A stretch of DNA of 40,205 nucleotides from Marinimicrococcus sp033875255 (lineage in GTDB: Bacteria > Pseudomonadota > Alphaproteobacteria > Geminicoccales > Geminicoccaceae), in contig JAWZSN010000036.1 of assembly GCA_033875255.1 (NCBI GenBank), forward strand, positions 1 through 40,205, given 5' to 3'. The notes under the pieces were generated by a model. That model had not been told where the DNA came from. It was given only the letters and a program-made list of their open reading frames with translations, and searched no databases. Each line of letters begins with the position of its first letter. Position 1 is the stretch's first letter. The position numbers and the translations under genes are program-made. Of the stretch, positions 23,840 through 30,934 are shown in pieces.

Positions 23840-24219
23840 TGGACGAGGATCTGTTCGAGAAGGGCCTGGCCAAGCGCAAGGCCACGCTCGGCGCCGCCTA
23901 TGTCGAGAAGAATCTCGCCGCGGCCGACGAGTTCAGCCGGCCCTTCCAGGAGGCGATGACGGCCTGGTGCTGGGGCTTCGGCTGGGGTGACGAGACCATC
24001 GACGCCAGGACGCGCTCGATGATGAACCTCGCCATGATCGGCGCGCTGGGCAAGATGCATGAATGGGAGATCCACTGCCGCGGTGCGCTGAACAACGGCG
24101 TCACCAAAGAGGAGATCCGCGCCATCGTCCATGTCGTGGGCATCTATTGCGGCGTGCCGCAGGGCCTCGAATGTTTCCGTGTCGCCCGCAAGGTGCTCGA
24201 GGAGCGCGGACTCCTGTAG
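23839..24219 (+). CDS. carboxymuconolactone decarboxylase-family protein (PcaC-like)
   Basis: A 126-residue, all-helical CMD-family protein close in layout to PcaC: WCWGFGW, DARTRSMMNLAMIGALGK, EIHCRGALNNGVTKEEIR and IYCGVPQGLECFRVA. The second ATG (23839) is preferred because GGGAGG lies five bases upstream; the first, at 23836, is too close. It overlaps the aldehyde dehydrogenase stop. The AhpD-type CxxC is absent, so a peroxidase role is unlikely. No other beta-ketoadipate genes are nearby, so a true 4-carboxymuconolactone decarboxylase role looks doubtful. It may decarboxylate or isomerise another lactone or oxo acid in this operon. Confidence 0.87.
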   Translation: MDEDLFEKGLAKRKATLGAAYVEKNLAAADEFSRPFQEAMTAWCWGFGWGDETIDARTRSMMNLAMIGALGKMHEWEIHCRGALNNGVTKEEIRAIVHVVGIYCGVPQGLECFRVARKVLEERGLL

Positions 24220-24259
24220 CTTCCCTGGCCGGTCCCGACCACGCCCCGCCACCGGGGCC

Positions 24260-25378
24260 ATGGACATCCCGATGAAAATCACGCGTATTTCGGTGTGGCA
24301 GCTCGATCTGCCGCTGCACAAGCCCTATTACCTTTCCGGCGGCCGTCTGCGGTTCGACCGGCTCGATTCCACCATCGTGCGGATCGATACCGATGCCGGC
24401 ATCCACGGCTGGGGCGAAGGCTGCCCTTGGGGCGTGACCTATCTGCCCGCTTTTCCCAAGGGGATCCGCGCCGGCCTCGAGGAGCTCAGCCCGCTGCTCA
24501 TCGGCAAGGATCCGCGCCAGCTCGATGCCATGAACCGCACGATGGATCTGGCATTGCCCGGTCATCCTTATGTGAAGGCCGCCATCGACCTCGCCTGCTG
24601 GGACATTCTGGGCAAGGTGTCAGGGCTTGCCGTATGCGAGCTTCTGGGCGCCCGGGAGCCCGGCCCCGTGCCCATCGCCTCCAGCGTCTCGACGGGCTCG
24701 CCGCAAGGCATGCTCGAGGAGGTCAGGCGTTTCCGCGACCTTGGCTACCGCGTCCATTCCTGCAAGGTCGGCGCGGACGTGCATCTCGACATCAGGCGCA
24801 TCCGGCATCTCGCGGAGAACGAGCGCGATGGCGAGATCATGTTCTACGACGTCAACCGCGCATGGCTGCCGCGCGAGGCGATCACCGTCATGACGGCCGT
24901 GGGCGACATCACCTCCTGGTTCGAACAGCCTTGCGAGACCCTCGAGGAGATCCGCCAGGTGCGGCGCCAGACGACGGTGCCGATTGCCGTCGACGAGAGC
25001 CTCCACGACCTTCGCGACCTGATCCGCGTCCAGGCCGAGGGGATAGCCGAGATGGCCAACATCAAGATCAACCGGGTGGGCGGGCTGACCAAGGCGAAGC
25101 GGATGCGCGATTTCTGTCTGGCCACCGGCATCACCACGATGATCATGGATTGTGGCGGGACGGTGCTCTCCGACACGGCGGTAGCCCACATGGCGCAGAG
25201 CATTCCGGCCCCGTCCTGTCTCGGCGTGTGGTCGTGCCAGGAGATGATCAGCGTGGATCCGGCCCCCGGCCAGGGCGCCCGCAATGTCGACGGTTGCTTC
25301 ACCGCTCCCGACCTGCCGGGTCTGGGCGTGGAGCCGGACCGGACCATCCTCGGCGATCCTGTCGCCGTCTATTCCTGA
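24260..25378 (+). CDS. enolase-superfamily (mandelate racemase/MLE) enzyme, copy 1
   Basis: A 372-residue enzyme with a capping domain and a C-terminal barrel. Metal ligands are Asp197 (FYDVNRAW), Glu222 (FEQPCE) and Asp245 (AVDES). Acid/base lysines are Lys169 in CKVG and Lys269 in IKINRVGGL, so both faces of the active site carry Lys, as needed for 1,1-proton transfer (epimerisation). A K-x-G rather than K-x-K first motif is, as I recall it, shared with the proline-betaine/hydroxyproline-betaine 2-epimerase HpbD. With Rieske and FAD-GcvT demethylases around it, a betaine epimerase is a good hypothesis; a dipeptide epimerase or dehydratase remains possible. It is the fifth gene of the RpiR operon, with the start at 24260 giving a normal N-terminus. 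Confidence 0.87.
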   Translation: MDIPMKITRISVWQLDLPLHKPYYLSGGRLRFDRLDSTIVRIDTDAGIHGWGEGCPWGVTYLPAFPKGIRAGLEELSPLLIGKDPRQLDAMNRTMDLALPGHPYVKAAIDLACWDILGKVSGLAVCELLGAREPGPVPIASSVSTGSPQGMLEEVRRFRDLGYRVHSCKVGADVHLDIRRIRHLAENERDGEIMFYDVNRAWLPREAITVMTAVGDITSWFEQPCETLEEIRQVRRQTTVPIAVDESLHDLRDLIRVQAEGIAEMANIKINRVGGLTKAKRMRDFCLATGITTMIMDCGGTVLSDTAVAHMAQSIPAPSCLGVWSCQEMISVDPAPGQGARNVDGCFTAPDLPGLGVEPDRTILGDPVAVYS

Positions 25379-25395
25379 CACCGGAAGAGGCCGTC

Positions 25396-26505
25396 ATGAG
25401 CAGTCTGCCTGCGCGGATGCGCGCCGTCGTGCTTGTCGGGCACGGCGGACTCGACAAGCTGGTCTATCGCCAGGACTGGCCGGTGCCGCTGCCGGGACCC
25501 GGCGAGCTCGTGGTGAAGGTTGGCGCCTGCGGGCTCAACAACACCGACATCAACACGCGCACCGCCTGGTACTCGGGCACGGTGAGCGAAGGGATCACCC
25601 AGGCGGGCGGCAGGGACGGATTCGCCACGGCCGATGCCGGCGCCGGCAGCTGGGGCGGTGGCGCGCTCTCCTTCCCGCGCATTCAGGGCGCGGACGCGGT
25701 CGGCACCATTGCTGCCGTGGGCGCAGGCGTCGATGCGTCCCGTGTCGGCGAGCGGGTGATGATCGATCCGTGGCTTCTGGGCGCCGGCGAATGGCTGGAT
25801 GCGCGCAGCGCCCGCTATTTCGGCTCGGAATGCGACGGCGGCTTTGCCGAGTACACCAAAGTCCCGGCGAGCAATGCCATCGCCGTCGACAGCCCGCTTT
25901 CCGACGCCGAGCTCGCGACCTTTCCATGTGCCTACACGACGGCCGAGAATCTCGTCGGGCGCACCGGGCTCCGGCCGGGCGAGACGGTCGTCATCGCCGG
26001 CGCCTCGGGCGGCGTCGGCTCGGCCGCGATCCAGCTTTGCCGGCTCCGCGGCGCGCGGGTGCTTGCCATTGCTGCAGCGGCCAAGGCCGACCGGCTCATC
26101 GCGCTGGGCGCGCATGCCGTGATCGACCGGAACACGCCCGATCTGGCGCAGGCGATCCGTGAAGCGGCCGGTGGTCCCGTGGACGTGGCGCTCGACGTCG
26201 TCGGCGGGCGCGGCTTCATGCAGCTCGTCGACGCCCTCAGGCAGGGCGGGCGGTACTCCAGCTCCGGCGCGATCGCCGGGCCGAAGGTCGATTTCGACCT
26301 GCGCCAGCTCGTCTACAAGGATCTGCAGCTCACCGGCGCCACGATCGTCCCGCCCGGCACCATGGCGCGGCTGGTGAGCCTCATCGAGCAGGGCCTTCTC
26401 CGGCCTCTCCTGGCTGCAACGTTCCCCCTCGAGGACCTCGCGCGCGCGCAGGAAGCTTTCATGGAGAAGAGCCATGTCGGGAACATCGTGGTGACGATCG
26501 CGTAG
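25396..26505 (+). CDS. MDR-family alcohol dehydrogenase/quinone oxidoreductase
   Basis: A 369-residue medium-chain dehydrogenase/reductase. The N-terminal catalytic domain has GACGLNNTDINTR where zinc alcohol dehydrogenases have CGTDxH, and the structural-zinc cysteines are absent, so it resembles the zinc-free quinone-oxidoreductase branch. The NAD(P)-binding domain shows AGASGGVGSAAIQLC near residue 200. A stretch between about 70 and 90 (TQAGGRDGFATADAGAGS) is longer than in most QORs. It is the last gene of the rightward operon, 17 bases after the enolase-type gene and followed by a strong hairpin. A reductase for an enone or enoyl intermediate would fit the family; the substrate is unknown. 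Confidence 0.88.
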   Translation: MSSLPARMRAVVLVGHGGLDKLVYRQDWPVPLPGPGELVVKVGACGLNNTDINTRTAWYSGTVSEGITQAGGRDGFATADAGAGSWGGGALSFPRIQGADAVGTIAAVGAGVDASRVGERVMIDPWLLGAGEWLDARSARYFGSECDGGFAEYTKVPASNAIAVDSPLSDAELATFPCAYTTAENLVGRTGLRPGETVVIAGASGGVGSAAIQLCRLRGARVLAIAAAAKADRLIALGAHAVIDRNTPDLAQAIREAAGGPVDVALDVVGGRGFMQLVDALRQGGRYSSSGAIAGPKVDFDLRQLVYKDLQLTGATIVPPGTMARLVSLIEQGLLRPLLAATFPLEDLARAQEAFMEKSHVGNIVVTIA

Positions 26506-26514
26506 GACGGCGCG

Positions 26515-26544
26515 GGGCCGGGGCAGCGGCGCACGCCCCGGCCC
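26515..26544. terminator. bidirectional terminator hairpin
   Basis: A perfect 10-bp GC-rich inverted repeat (GGGCCGGGGC, ten-base loop, GCCCCGGCCC) followed by TTT fills the 45-base gap between the convergent MDR and second Rieske genes. It probably ends both transcripts. Confidence 0.7.
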
Positions 26545-26550
26545 TTTGCG

Positions 26551-27735
26551 TCACGCGGCGATGATCTTCTCGACGATCCGCCGTCCGAACTGGTGGGTCG
26601 GCCCCTCCCAGTGCGGCGACAGCCGGCCGCCGTCATAGGCTGGCGAGCGCCGCCCCTGCTGCAGCAGCTCGAGGATGCCGATGTCCTCGCGGTTGAGGTC
26701 GTCCCACATTTTAAGGACCGCCTCGCGCGGCTGTCGCCAGGCCTCGCCGCTGGCGGCCTCGCCGATGAGGAAGACGTGCAGCTCCTCCCGCGTCAGATCG
26801 GGCGCCACCGGATAGGAGACCAGGAGGGTGAACTGGTCGGGATAGACCTCGGCCGCGAAGTGGGGAAAGCACAGGAACCACAGGCCCCGTTGCGCATCCG
26901 CCTCGGGAAGGCCCGGATAATGCGGCAGGCTCGCCCCCCGCCCTTCCTCGATCTCCGGAAAGACATAGTCGTTGTAGAACACATGCTCGTCCCACTCGCC
27001 GGACCAGCGGATGTTCATCGGCGCGAACTTCAAAAGACGCGGATGCACCGCGAAGACGTGGTAGCCCTCCATATAGTTCTCGTAGACCAGCTTCCAGTTC
27101 GCCCGCACCTCGAACTCGAGCTTCCCGGCCCAGCGGATTGCGGAGAAATCGTAGGAGGCGGTGCGCCGCTTCAGCGGGTCGAGCCACTGGTCGAGCGCCT
27201 CGGCGTCACCGGAGACGTTGACGAACACGCAGCCGTTCCAGGTCTCCGCCCGCACCGGCACGAGATCGAGCTTCTCGCCGCCGCCATTCTCGAACCGGTC
27301 GATCCGGTCCGGCCCCGTGAAGTGGGGGCGCGCCCGCAGCTTGCCGTCCAGCCCGTAGTTCCAGGCGTGATAGGGGCAGGTCAGGCTCGACCTGCGGCAC
27401 GGCTCGCTCACCAGCCGCGCGCCGCGGTGGCGGCAGACATTGTGGAACGCCCGCACCGTCCCGTCCCGACCGCGGACGAGGACGAGCGGCGCGCCGCCGA
27501 TCTCGATCGGCTTGATGTCGCCGGGCACGGGAATCTCCGCCTCGGCGCCTGCGAACACCCAGGAGCGCCGGAAGACGCGCTCATGCTCCAGCGCGAGCCA
27601 GTCCGCCGACCAGTAGGCGGCGTTGGGCAGCCCGGAGGCCTCCTCCAGCGGCGCGAACGCCTGGGCGAACCCTTCCTCCCCCAAAAGGGCCCGTACCCGG
27701 GCGAGCGCGTCAGGATCTCGGGCATGCGTCTCCAT
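26551..27735 (-). CDS. Rieske non-heme iron oxygenase alpha subunit, copy 2
   Basis: A 394-residue oxygenase. Rieske ligands are Cys101-x-His103 and Cys120-x-x-His123. The catalytic iron site is ENYMEGYHVFAVH (His226, His231) with an aspartate in DLNREDIGILELLQQG near residue 355. The bridging residue is again Glu (Glu223). The product is clearly diverged from copy 1 and is 27 residues longer, mostly at the N-terminus. GGGAGGA lies about five bases before the ATG. It is transcribed alone, divergent from the XRE-cupin regulator, and ends at a shared terminator. The best guess is an N-demethylase working upstream of the second FAD-GcvT enzyme. The reductase and ferredoxin partners are not adjacent. 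Confidence 0.88.
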   Translation of the reverse strand: METHARDPDALARVRALLGEEGFAQAFAPLEEASGLPNAAYWSADWLALEHERVFRRSWVFAGAEAEIPVPGDIKPIEIGGAPLVLVRGRDGTVRAFHNVCRHRGARLVSEPCRRSSLTCPYHAWNYGLDGKLRARPHFTGPDRIDRFENGGGEKLDLVPVRAETWNGCVFVNVSGDAEALDQWLDPLKRRTASYDFSAIRWAGKLEFEVRANWKLVYENYMEGYHVFAVHPRLLKFAPMNIRWSGEWDEHVFYNDYVFPEIEEGRGASLPHYPGLPEADAQRGLWFLCFPHFAAEVYPDQFTLLVSYPVAPDLTREELHVFLIGEAASGEAWRQPREAVLKMWDDLNREDIGILELLQQGRRSPAYDGGRLSPHWEGPTHQFGRRIVEKIIAA

Positions 27736-27809
27736 CGTTTCCTCCCATGCATGGCAAGAATATTTGTTGTCTCGTCATGAAAATTTTTATACGAGATTTG
27801 TCATGACAG
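27736..27809. promoter_or_regulatory. divergent promoter with dyad TCTCGT-N15-ACGAGA
   Basis: This AT-rich gap between the second Rieske gene and the XRE-cupin gene holds an inverted repeat TCTCGT (27770-27775)/ACGAGA (27791-27796) and a perfect palindrome TGTCATGACA (27800-27809) overlapping the regulator's ATG. Candidate minus-strand promoter: TTGCCT-N16-TATAAA, whose -10 falls between the dyad arms. Candidate plus-strand -10: TATACG (27788-27793), which would start transcription within a few bases of the ATG, giving a nearly leaderless regulator mRNA. Autoregulation by the XRE protein is the simplest reading. Confidence 0.5.
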
Positions 27810-28426
27810 GCAATGACAATGCATCGAAATCATCCCGCGATCAGCTTCGCCATCTCGGCGAGGAGCTGCGCGGCCTGCGCAAGGCGCACCAGCTGAGCCT
27901 GAAGGACCTGGCCGAGAGGTCGGGAAAGTCGGCGAGCTTCATCAGCAAGATCGAGCGCGGCCAGTCCCGCCCCTCGATCTCGGCGCTGCAGGACATTGCG
28001 GAGGTTCTGGGCGTGCCGATCGGCTGGTTCTTCCAGGCCGATGCGGCCACCCCCGCCAGCGAGCGGCCCTACATCGTCCGCGCCGGTCAACGGCGGCGGC
28101 TGAGCTATTCGGGGATCGCGTCCACCGACTATATGGGCTTTGAGGACCACCTCCTGTCCGCCAGCCTCGACGGGCAGCTGGCCATGGGCATCTCTCGCTA
28201 CGAGCCGGGCGGCTCGACCGGCGACGACCTCTACATCCACCAGGGTGAGGAAGCGGGGTTGGTCCTCGAGGGGGAGATCGAGCTCACCCTCGGCGAGGAG
28301 CAGTTCCGGCTCGGGCCGGGCGACAGCTTCTCGTTCCCGGCGAGCATCCCGCACACTTACCGCAATCCCGGAAACGTAGCCGCCGTGCTGGTCTGGGCGA
28401 ACACGCCGATCACGCTGAGGCGATAG
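27803..28426 (+). CDS. XRE-cupin transcriptional regulator
   Basis: A 207-residue regulator with an N-terminal XRE helix-turn-helix (LRGLRKAHQLSLKDLAERSG, then SASFISKIERGQSRPSISAL, about residues 20-65) and a C-terminal cupin sensor domain (YIHQGEEAGLVLEGEIELTL, then LGPGDSFSFPASIPHTYRN, about 145-190). This is the PuuR/SutR-like architecture, often linked to amine, amino-acid or betaine metabolism. The ATG at 27803 gives the correct start, and no Shine-Dalgarno precedes it. The second FAD-GcvT gene follows 25 bases later, so the regulator leads that operon and probably also governs the divergent Rieske gene. Confidence 0.9.
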   Translation: MTGNDNASKSSRDQLRHLGEELRGLRKAHQLSLKDLAERSGKSASFISKIERGQSRPSISALQDIAEVLGVPIGWFFQADAATPASERPYIVRAGQRRRLSYSGIASTDYMGFEDHLLSASLDGQLAMGISRYEPGGSTGDDLYIHQGEEAGLVLEGEIELTLGEEQFRLGPGDSFSFPASIPHTYRNPGNVAAVLVWANTPITLRR

Positions 28427-28451
28427 AGAACGAATCGATCAGGGGAATTCC

Positions 28452-30860
28452 ATGCGCAACTATGCCCGCGTCGTCGTTATCGGCGGCGGCAATATGGGGG
28501 CGAGCGTCCTTTACCACCTGGCCAGGGAAGGCTGGACAGACTGTGTGCTGGTCGAGAAGGCCGAGCTCACCTCCGGCGCCACCTGGCACGCCGCCGGCCT
28601 GGTCAGCCGGATGGTGGCGGGACACGCGCTGGGCACCATCCACGACTACGGGGTCGATTTCTACAAGACGATCGAGGCCGAGACGGAGCAGTCGGTGAGC
28701 TTTCACGGCTGCGGGTCGCTGCGGGTCGCCACCTCGCCTGCGCATCTCGACTGGATCCGGCATGTCCGCGATGCGGTGCGGGCGCGCGGCCAGATCGCCG
28801 AGATCATCGACCCGGACGAGCTGGTGCGCCTGAACCCGCTCTACGACGTCAAGGCCGCCGGCGTTCTGGCGGCGCTCCACACGCCCGACGACGGCCATGT
28901 CGATCCTGCCGGCGCCTGCTTCGCGCTGGCCAGAGGCGCCCGGCAGATGGGGGCGGAGATCGTCCGGCACTGCCGCGTCGTCGATGTCGGGCGACTTCCC
29001 TCCGGCGAGTGGGAGGTGCGCACCGAGCAGGGCAGCATCCGCTGCGAGCATGTCGTCAATGCCGGCGGCTACCACGCACGGCAGATCGGCGCCTTCTCCG
29101 GGCTCGACCTGCCGATCACGACGATGCAGCACCATTACGTGATCACCGACGAGGTGCCCGAGTTCGCGGCCATGGACCGCGAGATTCCGGTGACCCGGGA
29201 CGACTATTTCTCCGGCTATGTGCGGCGCGAGCAGGGCTCGGCGCTGATCGGCCTCTACGACAAGCAGGACCCGCAGGCCGTATGGCTCGAGGGCTGCCCG
29301 TGGGACTCCGAGAACGAGCTGTTCGAGCCCAATCTCGACGGCATCCTGCCGTGGCTGGAGAGATGTTTCGAGCGCTGCCCGGCGCTCGTCCCGCGCGGCA
29401 TCAAGAAGATCGTCAATGGCGGCATCACCTACACGCCCGACGGTGCCATGCTGCTCGGCCCCGCACCGGGGCTGCAGAACTACTGGCTGGCATGCGGCGC
29501 CACGGTCGGCATCGCCTGGGGTCCCGGGGCCGGCAGGGCGCTGGCGCAGTGGATGGTTCACGGCACCGCCGAGATCTCCATGCGCGCCTTCGACCCGCGC
29601 CGGTTCGGAATCTGGGCCGATGCCGACTATGCAAGGGCACGCGCAACGGAGGACTACACGCTGCGCCAGGCGATGCCGTTCCCGCAGCTCCAGCGCGTTG
29701 CCTGTCGTGACATCAAGCGCTCCGGCGCGCATGCCAGGACCGCGGCTCTGGGCGCCCTCTACGAGGAAGCGGGCGGTTGGGAGCGGCCGAGGCTCTACGC
29801 GCCCGAGGAGCCGGCCGGCTGGCGCCGCACCGGCGCCTTCGAGACGGTCAACCAAGAGGCCAGGGCCGTCCGCGAGCGTGTCGGGCTGGGGGATTTCTCG
29901 GCCTTCGCCAAATTCGAGATCACCGGCCCCGAGGCCGCGACCTTCCTCGAGCGGGTCTGCGCCAACCGCATGCCGCGCCGGATCGGCAGCACCTGCCTGA
30001 CGGCCATCTTGAATGGCTGCGGCACCATCGAGGGCGAGGCGACCATCGCCCGGCTCGGCGAGGAGCGCTATTGGCTGGTCACCGGCGCGCCCTCGGAGCG
30101 GCGGGTCTGGGACTGGCTCACCGTCCACCAGCGGGGCGCGGAGGAGGTCACGCTGGTCAACCGCACCGACGAGACCGGCATCCTGACCCTGGCCGGTCCG
30201 CACGCCCGCGACGTGCTGGGCCAGGTCACCGACGCCGATCTCTCCAATGACGGGTTCCCCTGGCTGCGCGCCCGCGAGATCCTGGTGGCAGGCGTCGAGA
30301 CCCTGGCCTTGCGCATGTCGTTTACCGGCGAGCTCGCCTGGGAGCTGCACGCTCCCAACGAGACGCTGGGAGTGATGTGGGACGCCTTGTGGAGCGCCGG
30401 CCAGCCGTTCGGCATTGCCGCCTTCGGCTCGAAGGCGATCGACAGTCTGCGCATGGAGAAGGCCTACCGGGGAGGACACGAGCTCGCCAACGACGTCTCC
30501 CCGGTGGAGCTCGACATGATGCGGCTGGTGAAGCTCGACAAGAGCTTCGTCGGCAGGAACGCGCTCGCGCGCCGGATGGAGAGCGGCAGGGCCTTCTCGA
30601 TCGCCTATCTCGAGATCGACGTGGATGACGCGGACGTGCTGGGCGGCGAGCCGGTCTACTGGAACGGGAGCAAGGCGGGGTCGATCAGCTCGGGCGCCTA
30701 CGGTCCCAATGTCGGCAAGAGCCTCGCCTTCGCGTTCCTCGCCCCCGGCGCGGCACAGCCGGGCACTCGCCTGGAGGTGTCCATTCTCGACACCATGCGC
30801 CCAGCCCTGGTCCTCCCAGAAGCCGCCCTCGATCCTCGCAACGAGCGCCTCAAGAGCTGA
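28452..30860 (+). CDS. FAD-GcvT fusion dehydrogenase (dimethylglycine/sarcosine dehydrogenase family), copy 2
   Basis: An 802-residue paralogue of the protein at 17867-20299, collinear along its full length. The flavin domain has VIGGGNMG (residues 9-16), Glu35, and TSGATWHAAG with His46 in the covalent-FAD position. The folate-binding GcvT domain occupies the C-terminal half (FAKFEITGPEAATFLERV, LRMSFTGELAWELHA). A GGGG tract lies seven bases before the ATG. N-demethylation of a tertiary or secondary amine with formation of methylene-tetrahydrofolate is expected. The divergence from copy 1 and the different regulator suggest a different methylated substrate or a later step of the same route. 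Electrons could also pass to the single ETF in the window. Confidence 0.92.
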   Translation: MRNYARVVVIGGGNMGASVLYHLAREGWTDCVLVEKAELTSGATWHAAGLVSRMVAGHALGTIHDYGVDFYKTIEAETEQSVSFHGCGSLRVATSPAHLDWIRHVRDAVRARGQIAEIIDPDELVRLNPLYDVKAAGVLAALHTPDDGHVDPAGACFALARGARQMGAEIVRHCRVVDVGRLPSGEWEVRTEQGSIRCEHVVNAGGYHARQIGAFSGLDLPITTMQHHYVITDEVPEFAAMDREIPVTRDDYFSGYVRREQGSALIGLYDKQDPQAVWLEGCPWDSENELFEPNLDGILPWLERCFERCPALVPRGIKKIVNGGITYTPDGAMLLGPAPGLQNYWLACGATVGIAWGPGAGRALAQWMVHGTAEISMRAFDPRRFGIWADADYARARATEDYTLRQAMPFPQLQRVACRDIKRSGAHARTAALGALYEEAGGWERPRLYAPEEPAGWRRTGAFETVNQEARAVRERVGLGDFSAFAKFEITGPEAATFLERVCANRMPRRIGSTCLTAILNGCGTIEGEATIARLGEERYWLVTGAPSERRVWDWLTVHQRGAEEVTLVNRTDETGILTLAGPHARDVLGQVTDADLSNDGFPWLRAREILVAGVETLALRMSFTGELAWELHAPNETLGVMWDALWSAGQPFGIAAFGSKAIDSLRMEKAYRGGHELANDVSPVELDMMRLVKLDKSFVGRNALARRMESGRAFSIAYLEIDVDDADVLGGEPVYWNGSKAGSISSGAYGPNVGKSLAFAFLAPGAAQPGTRLEVSILDTMRPALVLPEAALDPRNERLKS

Positions 30861-30880
30861 AGGACGCCGGTAATACTCGA

Positions 30881-30905
30881 ACGGCCCTGACCCCGGCAGG
30901 GCCGT
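30881..30905. terminator. intergenic hairpin between copy-2 dehydrogenase and enolase-type gene
   Basis: A perfect nine-pair inverted repeat (ACGGCCCTG, seven-base loop, CAGGGCCGT) lies between the two genes. It has no T tract, so it may act as an attenuator or mRNA-processing hairpin that lowers expression of the downstream gene rather than as a full terminator. Confidence 0.45.
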
Positions 30906-30934
30906 CGCCGTCATTCAAGAAAAGAGCAGTGACC

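Noticed and set aside
28410..30914. An 834-residue minus-strand open frame
   Set aside because: It mirrors the second FAD-GcvT gene exactly and has no motif or ribosome-binding site of its own.
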